Below are positions 46,636-57,076 of a stretch of 64,000 nt of DNA, piece after piece. The notes beneath the pieces are model-generated. The model was not told where the DNA came from, did no database searches, and saw nothing but the letters and a program-made list of their open reading frames with translations. Source of the stretch: Pseudoneurospora amorphoporcata (taxonomy: Eukaryota; Ascomycota; Sordariomycetes; Sordariales; Sordariaceae). The DNA lies in the NCBI GenBank assembly GCA_033297205.1, contig MU859090.1, positions 124,001 through 188,000 of the forward strand, written 5' to 3'. Within the stretch, counting starts at the first letter, position 1; every line of letters begins with the position of its first letter. A program made the position numbers and the translations under genes.

Positions 46636-49236
46636 TCACGCCAACCGCCTCCCAGCCCTGCTGTTCCCGCCGGCAGTCGCAATCGGTACATCCCCAACCG
46701 GCGCAATAGATCTCGGTTGCGCCTCAACCACATAACTAACACCATCATCAGAGCTGTACGACGGGGGCCTCCTGAGAGTTCCCGGGTTAGTAGGGCCGTC
46801 TGCGTCCCTGCTGCTGCTGCTGCTGCTGCTGCTGCTACCAGTGCCAGTCCTGGAGGGCCTGGATTGAGCAGCAGCACCGTCCCCCTCCTCCGAACCGAAA
46901 CCAAAACCGGAACCAAACCCGGCACCGGCCTCCTGCTCGTGCTCGCTTGGAAGAAGAGCGGGACTGACTGCCTCGTTGCGCATCCAGTAGATGCGGTTTG
47001 GGTCGACTCTCTGTGACAACATGTCAGGTCAGTTAATCTGTCTGGTTACAAAAACCCGGAAAAACAAAAGGGGGGAAAAGAACAGAAAGGAAGGGAACTT
47101 ACCACACTCTCCCTCCACTGCCCATACTCAGGCGGCTTCACCACCGCCGCCTCACTCGGGATGCCCGCAGCTTCTTCATCTCTCGCGAGAACCACACGAA
47201 TAGGCGTAGGCGGGATGGCGTAGGGACCAGCGGGCCCGGCAGCGTGGATATCGACAACATTGTATGGTGCATGTGGTCCTCCTGATTCGTGAAGGGTGGT
47301 ACCTCTATGGGCCTGTCCAGTTTCGAGGTCCATGTCGTCTTTGGGCTTGTGACGACTGCGCCCAGATGATGATGATGATGCGCCCCTAACATGAAATGCC
47401 AGCATGATCAGGCGGACGACGCTGTGGAGAAAGACGATGGAGCCGAGGACGACGACGAGGATCATGGAGATGGTGAATTCGTTGGAGGAGATGGTGTGGG
47501 AGAGGGTTAGGGCGAGGTCTGGTTTACGGTGAGTTAGCATGGCTGTGGTCAAACATTGATGGTAACCTAGGGAAAGGACGGGATGGTAAGGGAGAGGGCA
47601 GAGGGAACGGGGAGAGAAGAGGGAGATATGGAGGCATAGGAGAGGGAATAGGGCAGATATAATATAGAGGTAGAGGGCGGCATATGCGAGAGTTGAGGGT
47701 AGAGACTGGAGTCGAGAGAAGGGAGGGGGAAAAAAACCCACAAATAATAAGCAAACAAGCCAAAAACAAGCCCGAGACAAAAGACCTCAAAATCAACGTC
47801 CTCCTCGTCCGTGACCTGACCCACGGGAAACAGAACAGAAAGTGTTTCGGCGGCGAGGATGCGTGTGCGTGTGCTCTTCTCTTCTTCCTCCTCCGTTCCC
47901 GTTCTGAGGACCCTTGCGCTGTCGCTGACCTCGAGTGCGAGTGCGAGTGCGATCCGGAACCTTCATGTCTTCTTGAGTGAGAATGTGAACTCTTCTTTTT
48001 TCTCCGCTTTCGCCGCTCGTCGTCGCGGGCATCTCTGCTGTATCGCCCTGTTCCAGCTGTCGTACCCGAGCGGCGGCGGCCGGGATCTCTCCTCGAGCGA
48101 TGAGACCGGCTTCGATGACCAGAAGCAGCTGCTGCTCGAGATCTGCCACTTCCTTCCCTACGGCGGCGCTCACGGCGCTCACCATCCCTCTCACTCCGAT
48201 GCCGTCTCGTAGCTGTCCTCCTCGGCTCAGTCACCCTCACTGTCCGCCCTTCCCGACTGGCAGCAGCGCGTCTTCTCCCGCCGCCGCCGCCAAGTAACCC
48301 AAACCCATACCTCGACGCCCCCCTCCCCCCTTCTTCATGTTGCTCACGCTCACCATGCGATCTTCCCTGAGAAGAAGAAGACCTATCCCTACTAGGCCTA
48401 CTCTCAGTCCTCTCCACACCAGGAACATGCAACCTCGCACTCGGCAACTGCTGCTCGCCGATCCCAAAGTTATACGCCGGACTTTTCGGTGGTGTGGACA
48501 CTGGCAAATCCGCCCCATGTCCATGTCCAGCACGTCCAGAAGAAAAAGAAGAAGCAGGGAAATTCACCTCGGTAGCCGGCGGCAGCCCATCACCCGAGTA
48601 GTGACTACTGGCGGGCCTTGGCCTGCCACCGCCGCCGCCAAGAAAGCGGAAAGACATCCTGGGAAGAAAGAAACGGCTGGAAGAACGGCGCTCGACTTCG
48701 GCCATTTCTTCTTGTTGAGACTGAGGAATCGGTGGGGGAGGGGGGAAGTTGGGAGGGATGATGTTGTTGCCCGGTCCTGGTGGGACGCGGAGGGCAGGGT
48801 GGATTCCTAGCTGCGCTTCGAGGTCGCAGTAGAGGTCGTCTTGTGCGTTCATGTTTTGGTTCTGGTTCTGGTTCTGGTTCTGGTTTTGGGACCGGTGGTT
48901 GAGGGTGCTGCTGGATGGATAGTTTGGCTGTCCTCGCTGCTGTCGGCTACGGGGTGATAGGGGGACGGTATCAGAAGACTGTGAGGACACAGAGTAAACA
49001 TCTTCGTCTTCGTAGAGATCGTCGTCGGTGTACTCATCGTCCGAAGATAAAGAGGAGACGGAGTCGGGGTAGGTGTAGGGGTTTTGGGCCCTTTGGTTTT
49101 GGTTCTGGTTGTAGACTGCTGGGAGGGGGGCTGGTTGTCCGTTGGTGTTGATGTTGGGGTCGGTTCCTGCTGTGCCGTCGGCGGGAGCAGGGTTGTTCCG
49201 CCGGAGGCCTTGGGGAAGGAAGTTGAAGCGGTCCAT
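46636..49236 (-). CDS. Arg/Ser-rich membrane protein, function unknown
   Basis: Three exons: complement(47742..49236), complement(47103..47518) and complement(46636..47010); 761 aa. Intron 1 is 223 nt (GTGGGT...GCTAAC...CAG); joining LACLLII to YLALTLSHTISSNEF makes one continuous hydrophobic helix, which supports the junction. Intron 2 is 92 nt (GTAAGT...CACAG). The N-terminal ~480 residues are disordered: an Asn/Gln repeat region (QNQNQNQN), acidic stretches, then a very basic Arg/Ser/His-rich block. Two membrane helices follow, at about 485-508 and 515-540 (SMILVVVLGSIVFLHSVVRLIML), and a Pro/Ser-rich tail with WRESV and DPNRIYWMRNEAV near the second junction. I do not recognise the family. 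Topology suggests both ends on the same side of a membrane. Confidence 0.75.
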
Positions 49237-50585
49237 TTTGGAAGATTGGAAGGTAAAGTCCCTGCTGCTAAGTGATGGTTGTGTATGTTGGTTTGTGGTT
49301 GATTCGTGCGTTAGTCCCGGTTCATGCTGTGCTTCGTATCGTCGTCTTATCGTGTGTCGTAGCGTCGCCTGACAAGTCTTGTCCTCTTTGTCTCTGTCTC
49401 TCTCTGGGTATCACTTAAACAAATATCCGGCTCCAGGCCTGCGTATTTTGTATCTCGTATGTTTGTCGCTTGTATCGTCGCTTTCCTTGTCCGAAGGAAT
49501 GGATGGATATCTTCGAATTCCAGATTCGAAAGACGAAGGGAATGAAGGAAGATGAGATGGTAAGATGCAAGTCCGTGCTACCAAGGGAATGAACAGGTAA
49601 CACTTGCACTTCAAAGCACGAAGGCGACGTGAGTAAGACTCGAGAGAATGAAGGAAGAAAGAAGGGTAATGAGAGAGAAAGAAAAAAAAGGTGAAGAGCA
49701 AGAAGCGGCCCGTTCGGTGGCCGTTCGGGAGCCTGGGGTAGGTATGGGGTATAGCTGGACTAAAAGAGTGTGTGACTGTCGACAGCTGTGTGAAAGCTCA
49801 TATCCTAGCCAGCTAGGTGATAGGTTGGTGACCAGCTCGAGTGAGGGTTACACAGCTTCGACTTGAGAGGCAAGAAAGGACTCGGAGAGAAAATGGTATG
49901 AGAAAAAAAAGAGTTGACGTGTCGTGGTAAACACACCAAGCGCAAGTCTAGTCCTCGACAGCGAACCATGGGCTTTGTTTCAGGAGGGATAGAAACAAGA
50001 CTGTCTAGAGGTACGGGGTCTCCATGTGGGTGTGGGACATTCAGACGGACCATGGAACCGATGGATGGATGCGTTACAAGGCTGTGCTTGATATCCTATG
50101 GATGACAAGCCTCTGGGTATGACGAGACGACCAACCGGTCAGGGGTGGAGGACTTGTATGCAGGGGTATGGAACAGCAGGAACAGAAAACAAAAAGAAGC
50201 ATAGTTGTAAGAAGAAGAAGAGCAGGGGGGAGAAAGTGATGTGACGCCTTCCCCTTGCATACGAGGGACAATAAGGTTTCCGACTCTCTGGACCCCAAGC
50301 CTTCCATTGGGATAGGTTGTACAGAAGGTCGAGCTGAAGAAGACGTACAGACCAACCAAGTATTCCGGATGGGTGTTGATTGGAAGTCGTGTTCTCGGTG
50401 ATCTCGTGACAAGATGCTGCTGCAAGACAATCACAGCCCACACAGGAAAAAAACGGTACCTTACAGCCTGCATCTACACTACCATTCACATGCACGCGTT
50501 TGATATTTCCTCCCAATACCAGAAATGATTTGTTGCGACTTCTCGATGCTATTCAGGGCTTCTCCTCATTGGACGGGGTCTTGGC
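49237..50585. other. Intergenic region
   Basis: About 1.3 kb, with the promoter and leader of the 46636-49236 gene in its left part. No protein-coding feature recognised. Confidence 0.4.
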
Positions 50586-50777
50586 TTACACGCCCCTCGC
50601 CGGCCCTGAAAGTGTCAGAAAGGGGTAAGCGAAGCGGTAAGTGATTGGCTGAGAAGTGTTGGTGAGCTTACGACCATCAGGGCCGTGAGGCGTTTCAGGC
50701 GCAGGATGGGGATTGCCAAGGGCCGTTTCAGATTGGTTGATGGCAGACTGAGGGAGCTGAGGGAGCCGAGGGAGCAT
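50586..50777 (-). CDS. Possible small peptide gene
   Basis: Tentative. An ATG at 50777 in a good context (AGCCACCATG) lies about 70 bp downstream of a TATATATATAAA stretch (about 50830-50841 on the + strand). The frame encodes a Pro-rich peptide starting MLPRLPQLPQSAINQ. A convincing intron (complement 50606..50671: GTAAGC donor, CTGAC branch, TTCAG acceptor) joins PDG to RPARGV and a stop, giving about 41 aa; without splicing 63 aa. No homologue recognised. It could also be the first exon of a longer transcript or a noncoding RNA. Confidence 0.3.
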   Translation of the reverse strand: MLPRLPQLPQSAINQSETALGNPHPAPETPHGPDGRKLTNTSQPITYRFAYPFLTLSGPARGV

Positions 50778-51452
50778 GGTGGCTAGTGAAATACGTATTT
50801 GATGATGGTTGATGGGTGGTTATAGCTGGGTTTATATATATATGGGTTTGGTAGTATCGGCACGGAACCCAGGGAAGTTGATGAGAGGATCCAATGAACA
50901 GCGCCGTTTGCGGTTGATAGGTGTTTTTAAAACACCGAGACCTCGCCGGCCTCATGTTGATTGCTGTTAACCTTAAACCATGGCGATGAATGCAGATTAG
51001 GTATATGCTGTGTCGGATGACCAATGCTTTATAGCCACCGGCTCAAGTCTTGAGTCTTCCAGTTCCATGGTATCTAGTTGCGAATGATGAATGCACCTTG
51101 TAAATAACTCCTTACGCCATGCGTCCGTCGACCTGTTCCTTTTGTGACATTATACCGGGTATGCTGAACCACCAGCGTTGTACCCTTATCCAACCCCAAC
51201 CTCTTCTTCCCTAGTTTGCCGACGCAGTTCGTCATGCTCTGCCAGTAGCCAGTCGGGGCCGGCAATGATTTGTGCGAGATCTGCGCAGTTAACGCTGGCC
51301 GTTTCCGGACTGCTTCAGATAATATTTCTTCGTGGCACGGCTGAACCTTGACGGTACCTGCTCGCTACTTCCTTTGCTCCTTTGCCTGTGCCGTTTTTTT
51401 TTTTTTTTTTTTTTCGGCTTTTGTGCGAAACCCCCATGGACAAGTTGGTTCC
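50778..51452. other. Intergenic, with TATA-like element
   Basis: Contains an AT-rich TATATATATA element at about 50828-50841 suited to the small - strand transcript, and a poly-T run at 51394-51414 just beyond the U5-40K stop codon. Confidence 0.4.
51394..51414. repeat. Poly-T run
   Basis: 21 T on the + strand (poly-A on the strand of the U5-40K mRNA), about 40 bp after its stop codon, so probably inside or at the end of its 3' UTR. Confidence 0.8.
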
Positions 51453-52641
51453 CTACTTCAACTCGCCGAGAAGCATGGTCCTGTCGGACGACGCCGAGAG
51501 AACTACAACAAGGTTAGCTACAGCGAATGATAACCAAGACACAGCAAACTTACTAAGAGGGTCAGTGCCCGGAGAGAACTCGGCAACATTGACCGTTCCC
51601 TTGTGACCCGGCAGCTTGTACGCAAGCTTGCCAGTGGCGCTTTCCCAGACGACCACAGTGCCATCACCAGCGCCCACAGCAATCTTCTTGCCATCCTTAT
51701 CCCAGCTTCCCTTGATGAGGTTCTGCTCCAGACCCAGCGGCGCACCATCAAACGTGCGAATATGCCTATCCGCAGGGGCAAACGGCCTGATATCCCATGT
51801 CCTCGCTGTCGAATCCATGGCGTACGAAAGCAGCTGTTGCGAATCTGGCGACACCCGCAATGTGGTGACAGTATCCTGGTGTCCAATCATCGAGTAAACC
51901 ACCGCCATCTTCCTCACGTCCCACACCTTGATGTCGTTGTCGATTCCTCCCGAGTAGATCTCGTTACCGGCCTCCGACATGGCCACAGCGGTTATGGGGA
52001 AGTCGGTCTCGATATAATCGGCCGCGTTCTTGGTTCGCGGGTCCCAGATGCCAATCGTCCCGTCGTCGCTACCGCTGATGAGCAGGTCCTCGCCGCGTCG
52101 CGAGATATCGAGCGAATTGACGATTTCTTCGTGTCCGACGTAGCGCCGTATCCTTGTGCCGGATGTGAGGTCCCAGCTGGCGAGGTGCATGTCGGCCGAG
52201 GCGGAGAAGAGGATCTCGGAGTCGCGCGACCATTGGAGGTCGAGGATGGCGCCCTTGTGGCCGTTGAGGACGCCGTAGTTTTCGCAGTCGCCGTAGGTTC
52301 TCCAGAGCACTGTCATCGTTACTTGTTAGTAAGCTGTCCCCAATTGTCAATGGCTACAGTTGATGTAAGTTGGGCGTACTGATGGACCGGTCCATGGAAC
52401 CGGAAGCTATGAGGTTGCCGGTAGGGTCGAACTTGGCCGCAAAGATCTCGCCCGAGTGGCCGGACAGCTCCATCAATGGAGCCTGGAGGGCGCTCGTACG
52501 GGGAGCTGTCTGGATAAGGGCACCGCTGTTGCCAGTCGCGCTGGTCCTGGTGAGGGCGCGACTCGAGCCCAGGTTGGGTCTCTTGACGAGCTGACCACCC
52601 CCGCTGGGGTCATCGGAAGCAGGTCTCTTTTCGGCGGACAT
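51453..52641 (-). CDS. spf38: U5 snRNP 40 kDa WD-repeat protein (SNRNP40/Spf38 type)
   Basis: Spliceosomal WD40 propeller protein of the U5 snRNP. Three exons: complement(52380..52641), complement(51554..52309) and complement(51453..51502); 355 aa, the normal length. Intron 1 (70 nt, GTACGC, TACTAAC, ACAG) joins MDRSI to MLWRTYGDCENY; intron 2 (51 nt, GTAAGT, GCTAAC, TGTAG) joins FSPGTDPLI to LSASSDRTMLLGELK. After a basic N-terminal tail come about seven WD repeats, e.g. LSGHSGEIFAAKFDPTG, LNGHKGAILDLQWSRD, YVGHEEIVNSLDISRRG and LPGHKGTVNVAEFSPG. The match of repeat spacing and the terminal DRTMLLGEL to the U5-40K group is strong. Divergent from BET3. Confidence 0.92.
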
Positions 52642-53157
52642 GGTTGACTGTAGGTTCGGGGTGATGGTAGTAGTGGACGAAAAGGCAACACGACAGGCGG
52701 TTATGTTGATGTCAGAGGAAGCAACTGTGGATTTTTGGTTTGCCCGCTCTCCGTCGCGAATTGGCGATTTTGACTTTCACGTCAGTTCCCTGCTGCGACA
52801 CCTGGAGCCACTGTAAGGCTAAGCCCCATCAAGCTAGAAGGCTGTGGGGCCCCAGCTCCCGTTGTCGAACCCTTGCTCTAAGTGCCTGTGGTGCCTGCCC
52901 CGGACCAGCCATCATCGCTGTCAGCGGGGCAGTCGCCCGCGGCTTCCACTCCCGTCTCCAGCTTCCATCGAGGTCCCCAAGTTCCATCCCGTCTTCTCGC
53001 GGCACAATCCCACCGCCTAGAATAGCAACCACATCACCGTTCACATCTCGGTTGAATTTCGCTACCATCGCGTCTGGAGCACTTGTTTGCGCACCAACTT
53101 ACCTCCTCAGTCTAGTCATATAGACGCTCCCCGGGCTTCTGGCCCCCAGCATTCACA
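52642..53157. promoter_or_regulatory. Divergent promoter region, U5-40K / BET3
   Basis: 516 bp between two divergent start codons, presumably holding both promoters. No clear TATA box and no gene seen. Confidence 0.5.
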
Positions 53158-53941
53158 ATGTCAGCAAGCAAAGCATCCCGTCTAGGGGAAGAGTAAGTCA
53201 GGTCCCAACCAACACGGCATCATGGAAGTGTTTCATCTTTTTGTTCTTGTGTGCTAACAGCTGGTTGTTACTCCGCAGGATCTGGAAGTATGATCGCCCC
53301 TGACCCCTCGACACCAAGATGCCCTCGCAGTGCTAACTGCCAGGCAGGACGAGGATCGAAAAAGTTAACGCCGAACTAGTCGTCCTCACGTACGGAACCA
53401 TCGTTGCGCAGATATGCAAGGACTTTGAGAAGGACTATTCCCAAGTCAACAAGCAGCTCGACAAGATGGGCTATAACATTGGCCTCCGTCTGATCGAAGA
53501 CTACCTGGCCAAGTCCAACACGATGCGCCGGTGCTCCAACTTCCGCGAAACCGCAGAGATGATCGCCAAGGCAAGTCCTCACCGATGCCAACAGCGCGCA
53601 ATACACCTTGCTAACCCTTTCTGCCACAGGTCGGCTTCAAGATATTCCTCAACGTCACCCCGACAATCACAAACTGGACGAGCGACAGCAAACAGTTCTC
53701 CCTCGTTTTCGACGAGAACCCCCTCGCCGACTTTGTCGAACTCCCCGATGACGGCCGGGCCCAAGACGAGCTCTGGTTCTCCAACATTCTTTGCGGTGTA
53801 CTACGGGGCGCTCTCGAGATGGTACAAATGCAAGTCGAGACCCACTTCATCAGCGACGTGCTCAGGGGTAACGATACGACCGAGATGCGCGTCACTCTCG
53901 TACGCTACATTGACGATGAACTTCCTCCCGAGGACGACTAG
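53158..53941 (+). CDS. bet3: TRAPP complex core subunit BET3 (TRAPPC3)
   Basis: Core subunit of the TRAPP tethering complexes that activate the Rab Ypt1 at the Golgi. Four exons: 53158..53192, 53279..53287, 53348..53570 and 53630..53941; 192 aa, the family length. Exon 2 is a 9-nt microexon (GATCTGGAA) restoring GEE-IWK-TRIEK. Intron 3 (59 nt) uses a GC donor (AAG|GCAAGT) with a CTAAC branch and CACAG acceptor; the junction AEMIAK|VGFKIFLN is continuous. Conserved BET3 features are LTYGTIVAQICKDFE, the acylated-Cys segment MRRCSNFRETAEMIAKVGF, and the final RGALEMVQMQVETHFISDVLRG. All parts of the alpha/beta TRAPP fold are present. Confidence 0.93.
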
Positions 53942-53971
53942 GAGAGCGTATATTCGAGGAACAGCTAGGAG

Positions 53972-54328
53972 TTGGTCGATGAGGATGCGAGCACAGTAGT
54001 AGCCGAGGAGGGCGGCGACACCCGCCAAGTCTCGCCCGAAAGCGATGCCACGGCAAAGTCAGACCAAGTAACACCAGAGGCTCTTTTGATGTTCCTGGAT
54101 GAGGCCAGCACCAAATTCGGACACAGAGCGGTTAAGAAGCTGGAACTACCTGGGATGACCGATGGGCAAATCCTACCCCCACGAGAGTTAGTCTTCGAAG
54201 ATGTGGAACTCGGTCCACAGGAGTCTCACATTCGGTTCCACAAACCAACCATCAAGCTGCTGATCGGGACTCAAGAAAGAGGCAAAATGGGGAATACATT
54301 CACCAACGATGATGAAAGAAGGATATGA
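53972..54328 (+). CDS. Doubtful small open frame behind BET3
   Basis: 118 codons starting MVDEDASTVV, 30 bp after the BET3 stop and in the same frame, separated by two TAG codons. Composition is protein-like (e.g. EALLMFLDEASTKFGHR, LPPRELVFEDVELGP), but there is no recognised domain and no obvious promoter. It may be BET3 3' UTR, an eroded coding remnant, or a separate small gene. Confidence 0.2.
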   Translation: MVDEDASTVVAEEGGDTRQVSPESDATAKSDQVTPEALLMFLDEASTKFGHRAVKKLELPGMTDGQILPPRELVFEDVELGPQESHIRFHKPTIKLLIGTQERGKMGNTFTNDDERRI

Positions 54329-55438
54329 GCATTAATATACGAGCGTGTATCATGCTCTGGAAGGATGGAGTTGGGGCGTCCGTTCAGTCGCCAATCCCGA
54401 GCGAAACCAGGCAATGGCTTATAATGTTTACAAATGATAGCGATACATATACCTCTTGTTTCAGGCCCAGCTCGCATCGTCCATGAACACTAGCTACTAG
54501 TCCTAAGTCAAGCGACACAGCGGCCTCGAGGGTTATGCGTTGGAGATATCTTGCCCGTGTACAGATCGATAGGATGGGAATGGGGGTGTGCCGAAAATGG
54601 AACACGAACCACCAACCGCAACGGACCAACAACCTACTACCCGCCAACTACTCTGGAAAGTTCCATTATTACCCCAGATTCTTTCACGGACAATGAAAAC
54701 GTTAGCAGCTGACCTACCTCACAGCTTCGGCGCGTATTTTGTCACCACATCTACTCTCCGGTTCTTGGTCCGGAGCAGCCCCTACGTCAGATCTTCATCT
54801 GCCAGGTCTCAACCCCTGTCGTCGGTAGTTCGATGAGATGCGGCTCAAGTGAACGCATCGGCAGATACTGTACTTGACGGCCAACTACATCCCAGTGCTT
54901 TACTACGATTTTCGCTCACCATTGCCACGCGGCGACGGCCAGACCTTTACATGCCTACCGGACGTCAAAGAAAGCCAGGTGCCGCTTCTACTCGGAACCT
55001 CAAGTTTGTCCCTCTCCCGTGCCCGCCATTATTCTTGCCAACGCCATGTCATATGACCTTCGCAGAGTAGAGAAGTGGAAAACATCGTTAGCGCTCTGCT
55101 TGGTTTCGAGCAGAATCTACAACCAATGCGGGCGGCGACGGCACACATCCGCCTTTCAACATCAACATGGGTCTCGACTGCCAACAATGTTGTTGTTACC
55201 AAACACAAGGTGTATTGGAGCAGTTGGAATAGTACGATTGCTTCAAGTCGCAATGGTAACAAATATGACGAGCAGCTTGCCGGTTTATAAGGGGCCTCGA
55301 GGGTCTGTTACCGGTCTTGCTGCAGAAACCCAAACGAAGACATTGATGACTGGTTTCAACTCAAGATCCCGACAAGATCCCAGCGAAAGTAGACGATCCA
55401 TCTCGATCACTTGACCTACTCCAAGCAAAGCTGCTATC
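54329..55438 (+). promoter_or_regulatory. Upstream region of array gene A
   Basis: Holds the repeated upstream modules of the tandem array: GACGTCAAAGAAAGCCAGGT at about 54961, TGGAAAACATCGTTAGCGCT at about 55077 and a TATAAG box at 55286, then CCGGTCTTGCTGCAGAAACC with GACATTGATGACTGGTTTCA downstream. The same blocks occur in order before gene B. No gene recognised in 54329-54900. Confidence 0.55.
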
Positions 55439-56086
55439 ATGGGTAATAGTGAATCCGAAACTAAAAATGTAAGTGCTCTTTTACAACCGACCTGCTTCCA
55501 GCGCGGCTTCCTCTGACATTCAACACAGCGTCACATCGACGACAACGATTATGTAAGTGTTTCTTTGCAACCGACTGATTACTAGCGCAGCATCCTCTAA
55601 CCCGAAACACAGAAATACATCGACCCAAGGCAGAGGAATCGAGAAATCAACGCGTTTCTCGCTTCCCAACCCCAACCTCGGGTGTATTATGCGCTAGTAA
55701 ATGCCTGTTGCAGTCACTGTTCAGGAAATACGAATAATAAACACCTCTGGTGTTCAAATACACGTTCGTGGATGCAGGGCGATCACACGGTTGAGGTATT
55801 CGACAGCGACCTGAAAAACCACTCGAAGACGTCCGGTATTTCCTATTTGTACGATCATCTCCGATGGTATGGAGAGGGAGGAGTTGCTAAAGTTAAGCTG
55901 AGAGGCCATTTCTGCCGGAAAAAGAAGTCGAACTCGGAGAAGGACAGCATTGATATTGTTATTAATGCACTGTATTCCAATGAATGGAATCCGGATTTGT
56001 TGATTATGCGGTTGAATCAGGCTGGGGAAGCTCGTCGTGCGGATTTTAGGTATGAGAGAGAGGTTCTTGTTATTAAGCTTTTGTAG
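55439..56086 (+). CDS. Array gene A: MG-CxxC-RGxFC small protein
   Basis: First of five tandem paralogues. Exons 55439..55468, 55529..55552 and 55613..56086; 175 aa. It starts MGNSESETKN, with Gly2 and Ser6 fitting the N-myristoylation pattern. Exon 2 encodes RHIDDNDY and exon 3 starts KYIDPRQR. The two 60-nt introns resemble each other along their whole length, pointing to a local duplication. The domain starts near YYALVNACCSHC (CxxC), followed by a Trp-containing segment, VKLRGHFC (shared motif), then NPDLLIMRLNQAG and a C-terminal VLVIKLL strand, each with a counterpart in the other copies. No known fold recognised; the Cys/His residues might bind metal. Membrane attachment by lipid is inferred. 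Confidence 0.65.
55469..55528 (+). repeat. Intron 1 of gene A, homologous to its intron 2
   Basis: 60 nt beginning GTAAGTGCTCTTTTACAACC and ending CTCTGACATTCAACACAG. Intron 2 (55553-55612, also 60 nt) begins GTAAGTGTTTCTTTGCAACC and ends CTCTAACCCGAAACACAG. AGCGC islands and the branch point align without gaps. Confidence 0.75.
55553..55612 (+). repeat. Intron 2 of gene A, homologous to its intron 1
   Basis: Partner of 55469-55528. The exon starts after each intron are also alike (CGTCACATCGACGAC and AAATACATCGACCCA), so the duplicated unit included intron plus exon start. Confidence 0.75.
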
Positions 56087-57076
56087 GAACGGAGCGCAAG
56101 CAGTCGTTGATTATTAGAGGGCAGTTTAGCAGAGAATGTATCACATGGTTGAGTTGTAGCGTCCCGTCGAACTTGGTCTATAAGACGGGAGCGGTGTGTT
56201 TGATAGGAGCGATGGAATGGTGTTGGCGTTGGCGTTGAGTTCTTGATGAGTTTCTATTCCACACATTGTAACCGAGTATCATTGATGCCGGCATCGTCTT
56301 GAACACGTCCGCTTGATAGCAAGAAGCAACGGCACATACTTGTCTGGGCTAGAAGCACCTCTGATTCCAAGGCCGATTCAAGCCCCGAAGAATAACTCCT
56401 CAAAGGCAAGCATCACTCCTTTATCTAGCTTCTATCCAGCCATCCTCGTGTAGCAGAGCTGACATGTCCAATACCGGCTCCAGACCCGAGTCCGGCCCCA
56501 AGTACCGGAATTCAGAGAAACCACTTGCAGAATCTACGAATGTCGGAACCAGGAGCCCGGGCCCGGCGCGTAGCTAAGGTAGGTACTTACTTGAAGAATG
56601 TTCCTTCCTTTGTCCGTCCTCGCGACCTTACCCCGTCCCTTCTCCCCACTCCCCTTCCTTCCCGCTTTCCCAATCTTCTTCCCCGTTCCGCCATTGTTCC
56701 CGTCTCTCTGAAGCGCCAAGTAATATGACACTCGGAGATCAAACAGACAAAAGGAACTGGAAAAACATCATTAGCGCTCTGCTCGGTCTTGGAAAATAAC
56801 ACGACAATGGTCAAACGCCGAGCTTCCTGTATCGACATACACCAAAATTGCCAACACATTTATATTCACTACGGGAACCGGAATGGCTAGGACAGTGCAT
56901 TCAGCAATGGGGTATTTAGGTATAATGAGTCTGCTGCTCTCTGACCGGTCTTACTTTGGGAAACCAACCACAAGACATCGATGACCGGTTTCAACTGACG
57001 ATCCTGCAGCAAGCCGCGACAGAACAAGGTGTCACTGATTGCTAGATAAGGTACCTCTACACTACAAAAAGCCACG
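56087..57076 (+). promoter_or_regulatory. Intergenic A-B with repeated upstream modules
   Basis: About 1 kb. From about 56510 it repeats the gene A upstream order: GAATTCAGAGAAACCACTTGC, then CTGGAAAAACATCATTAGCG (about 56757), AAAATTGCCAACAC (about 56833), a TATAAT box at 56921 with GCTCTC 15 bp downstream, and CCGGTCTTACTTTGGGAAACC plus GACATCGATGACCGGTTTCA. No gene seen in 56087-56500. Confidence 0.55.
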
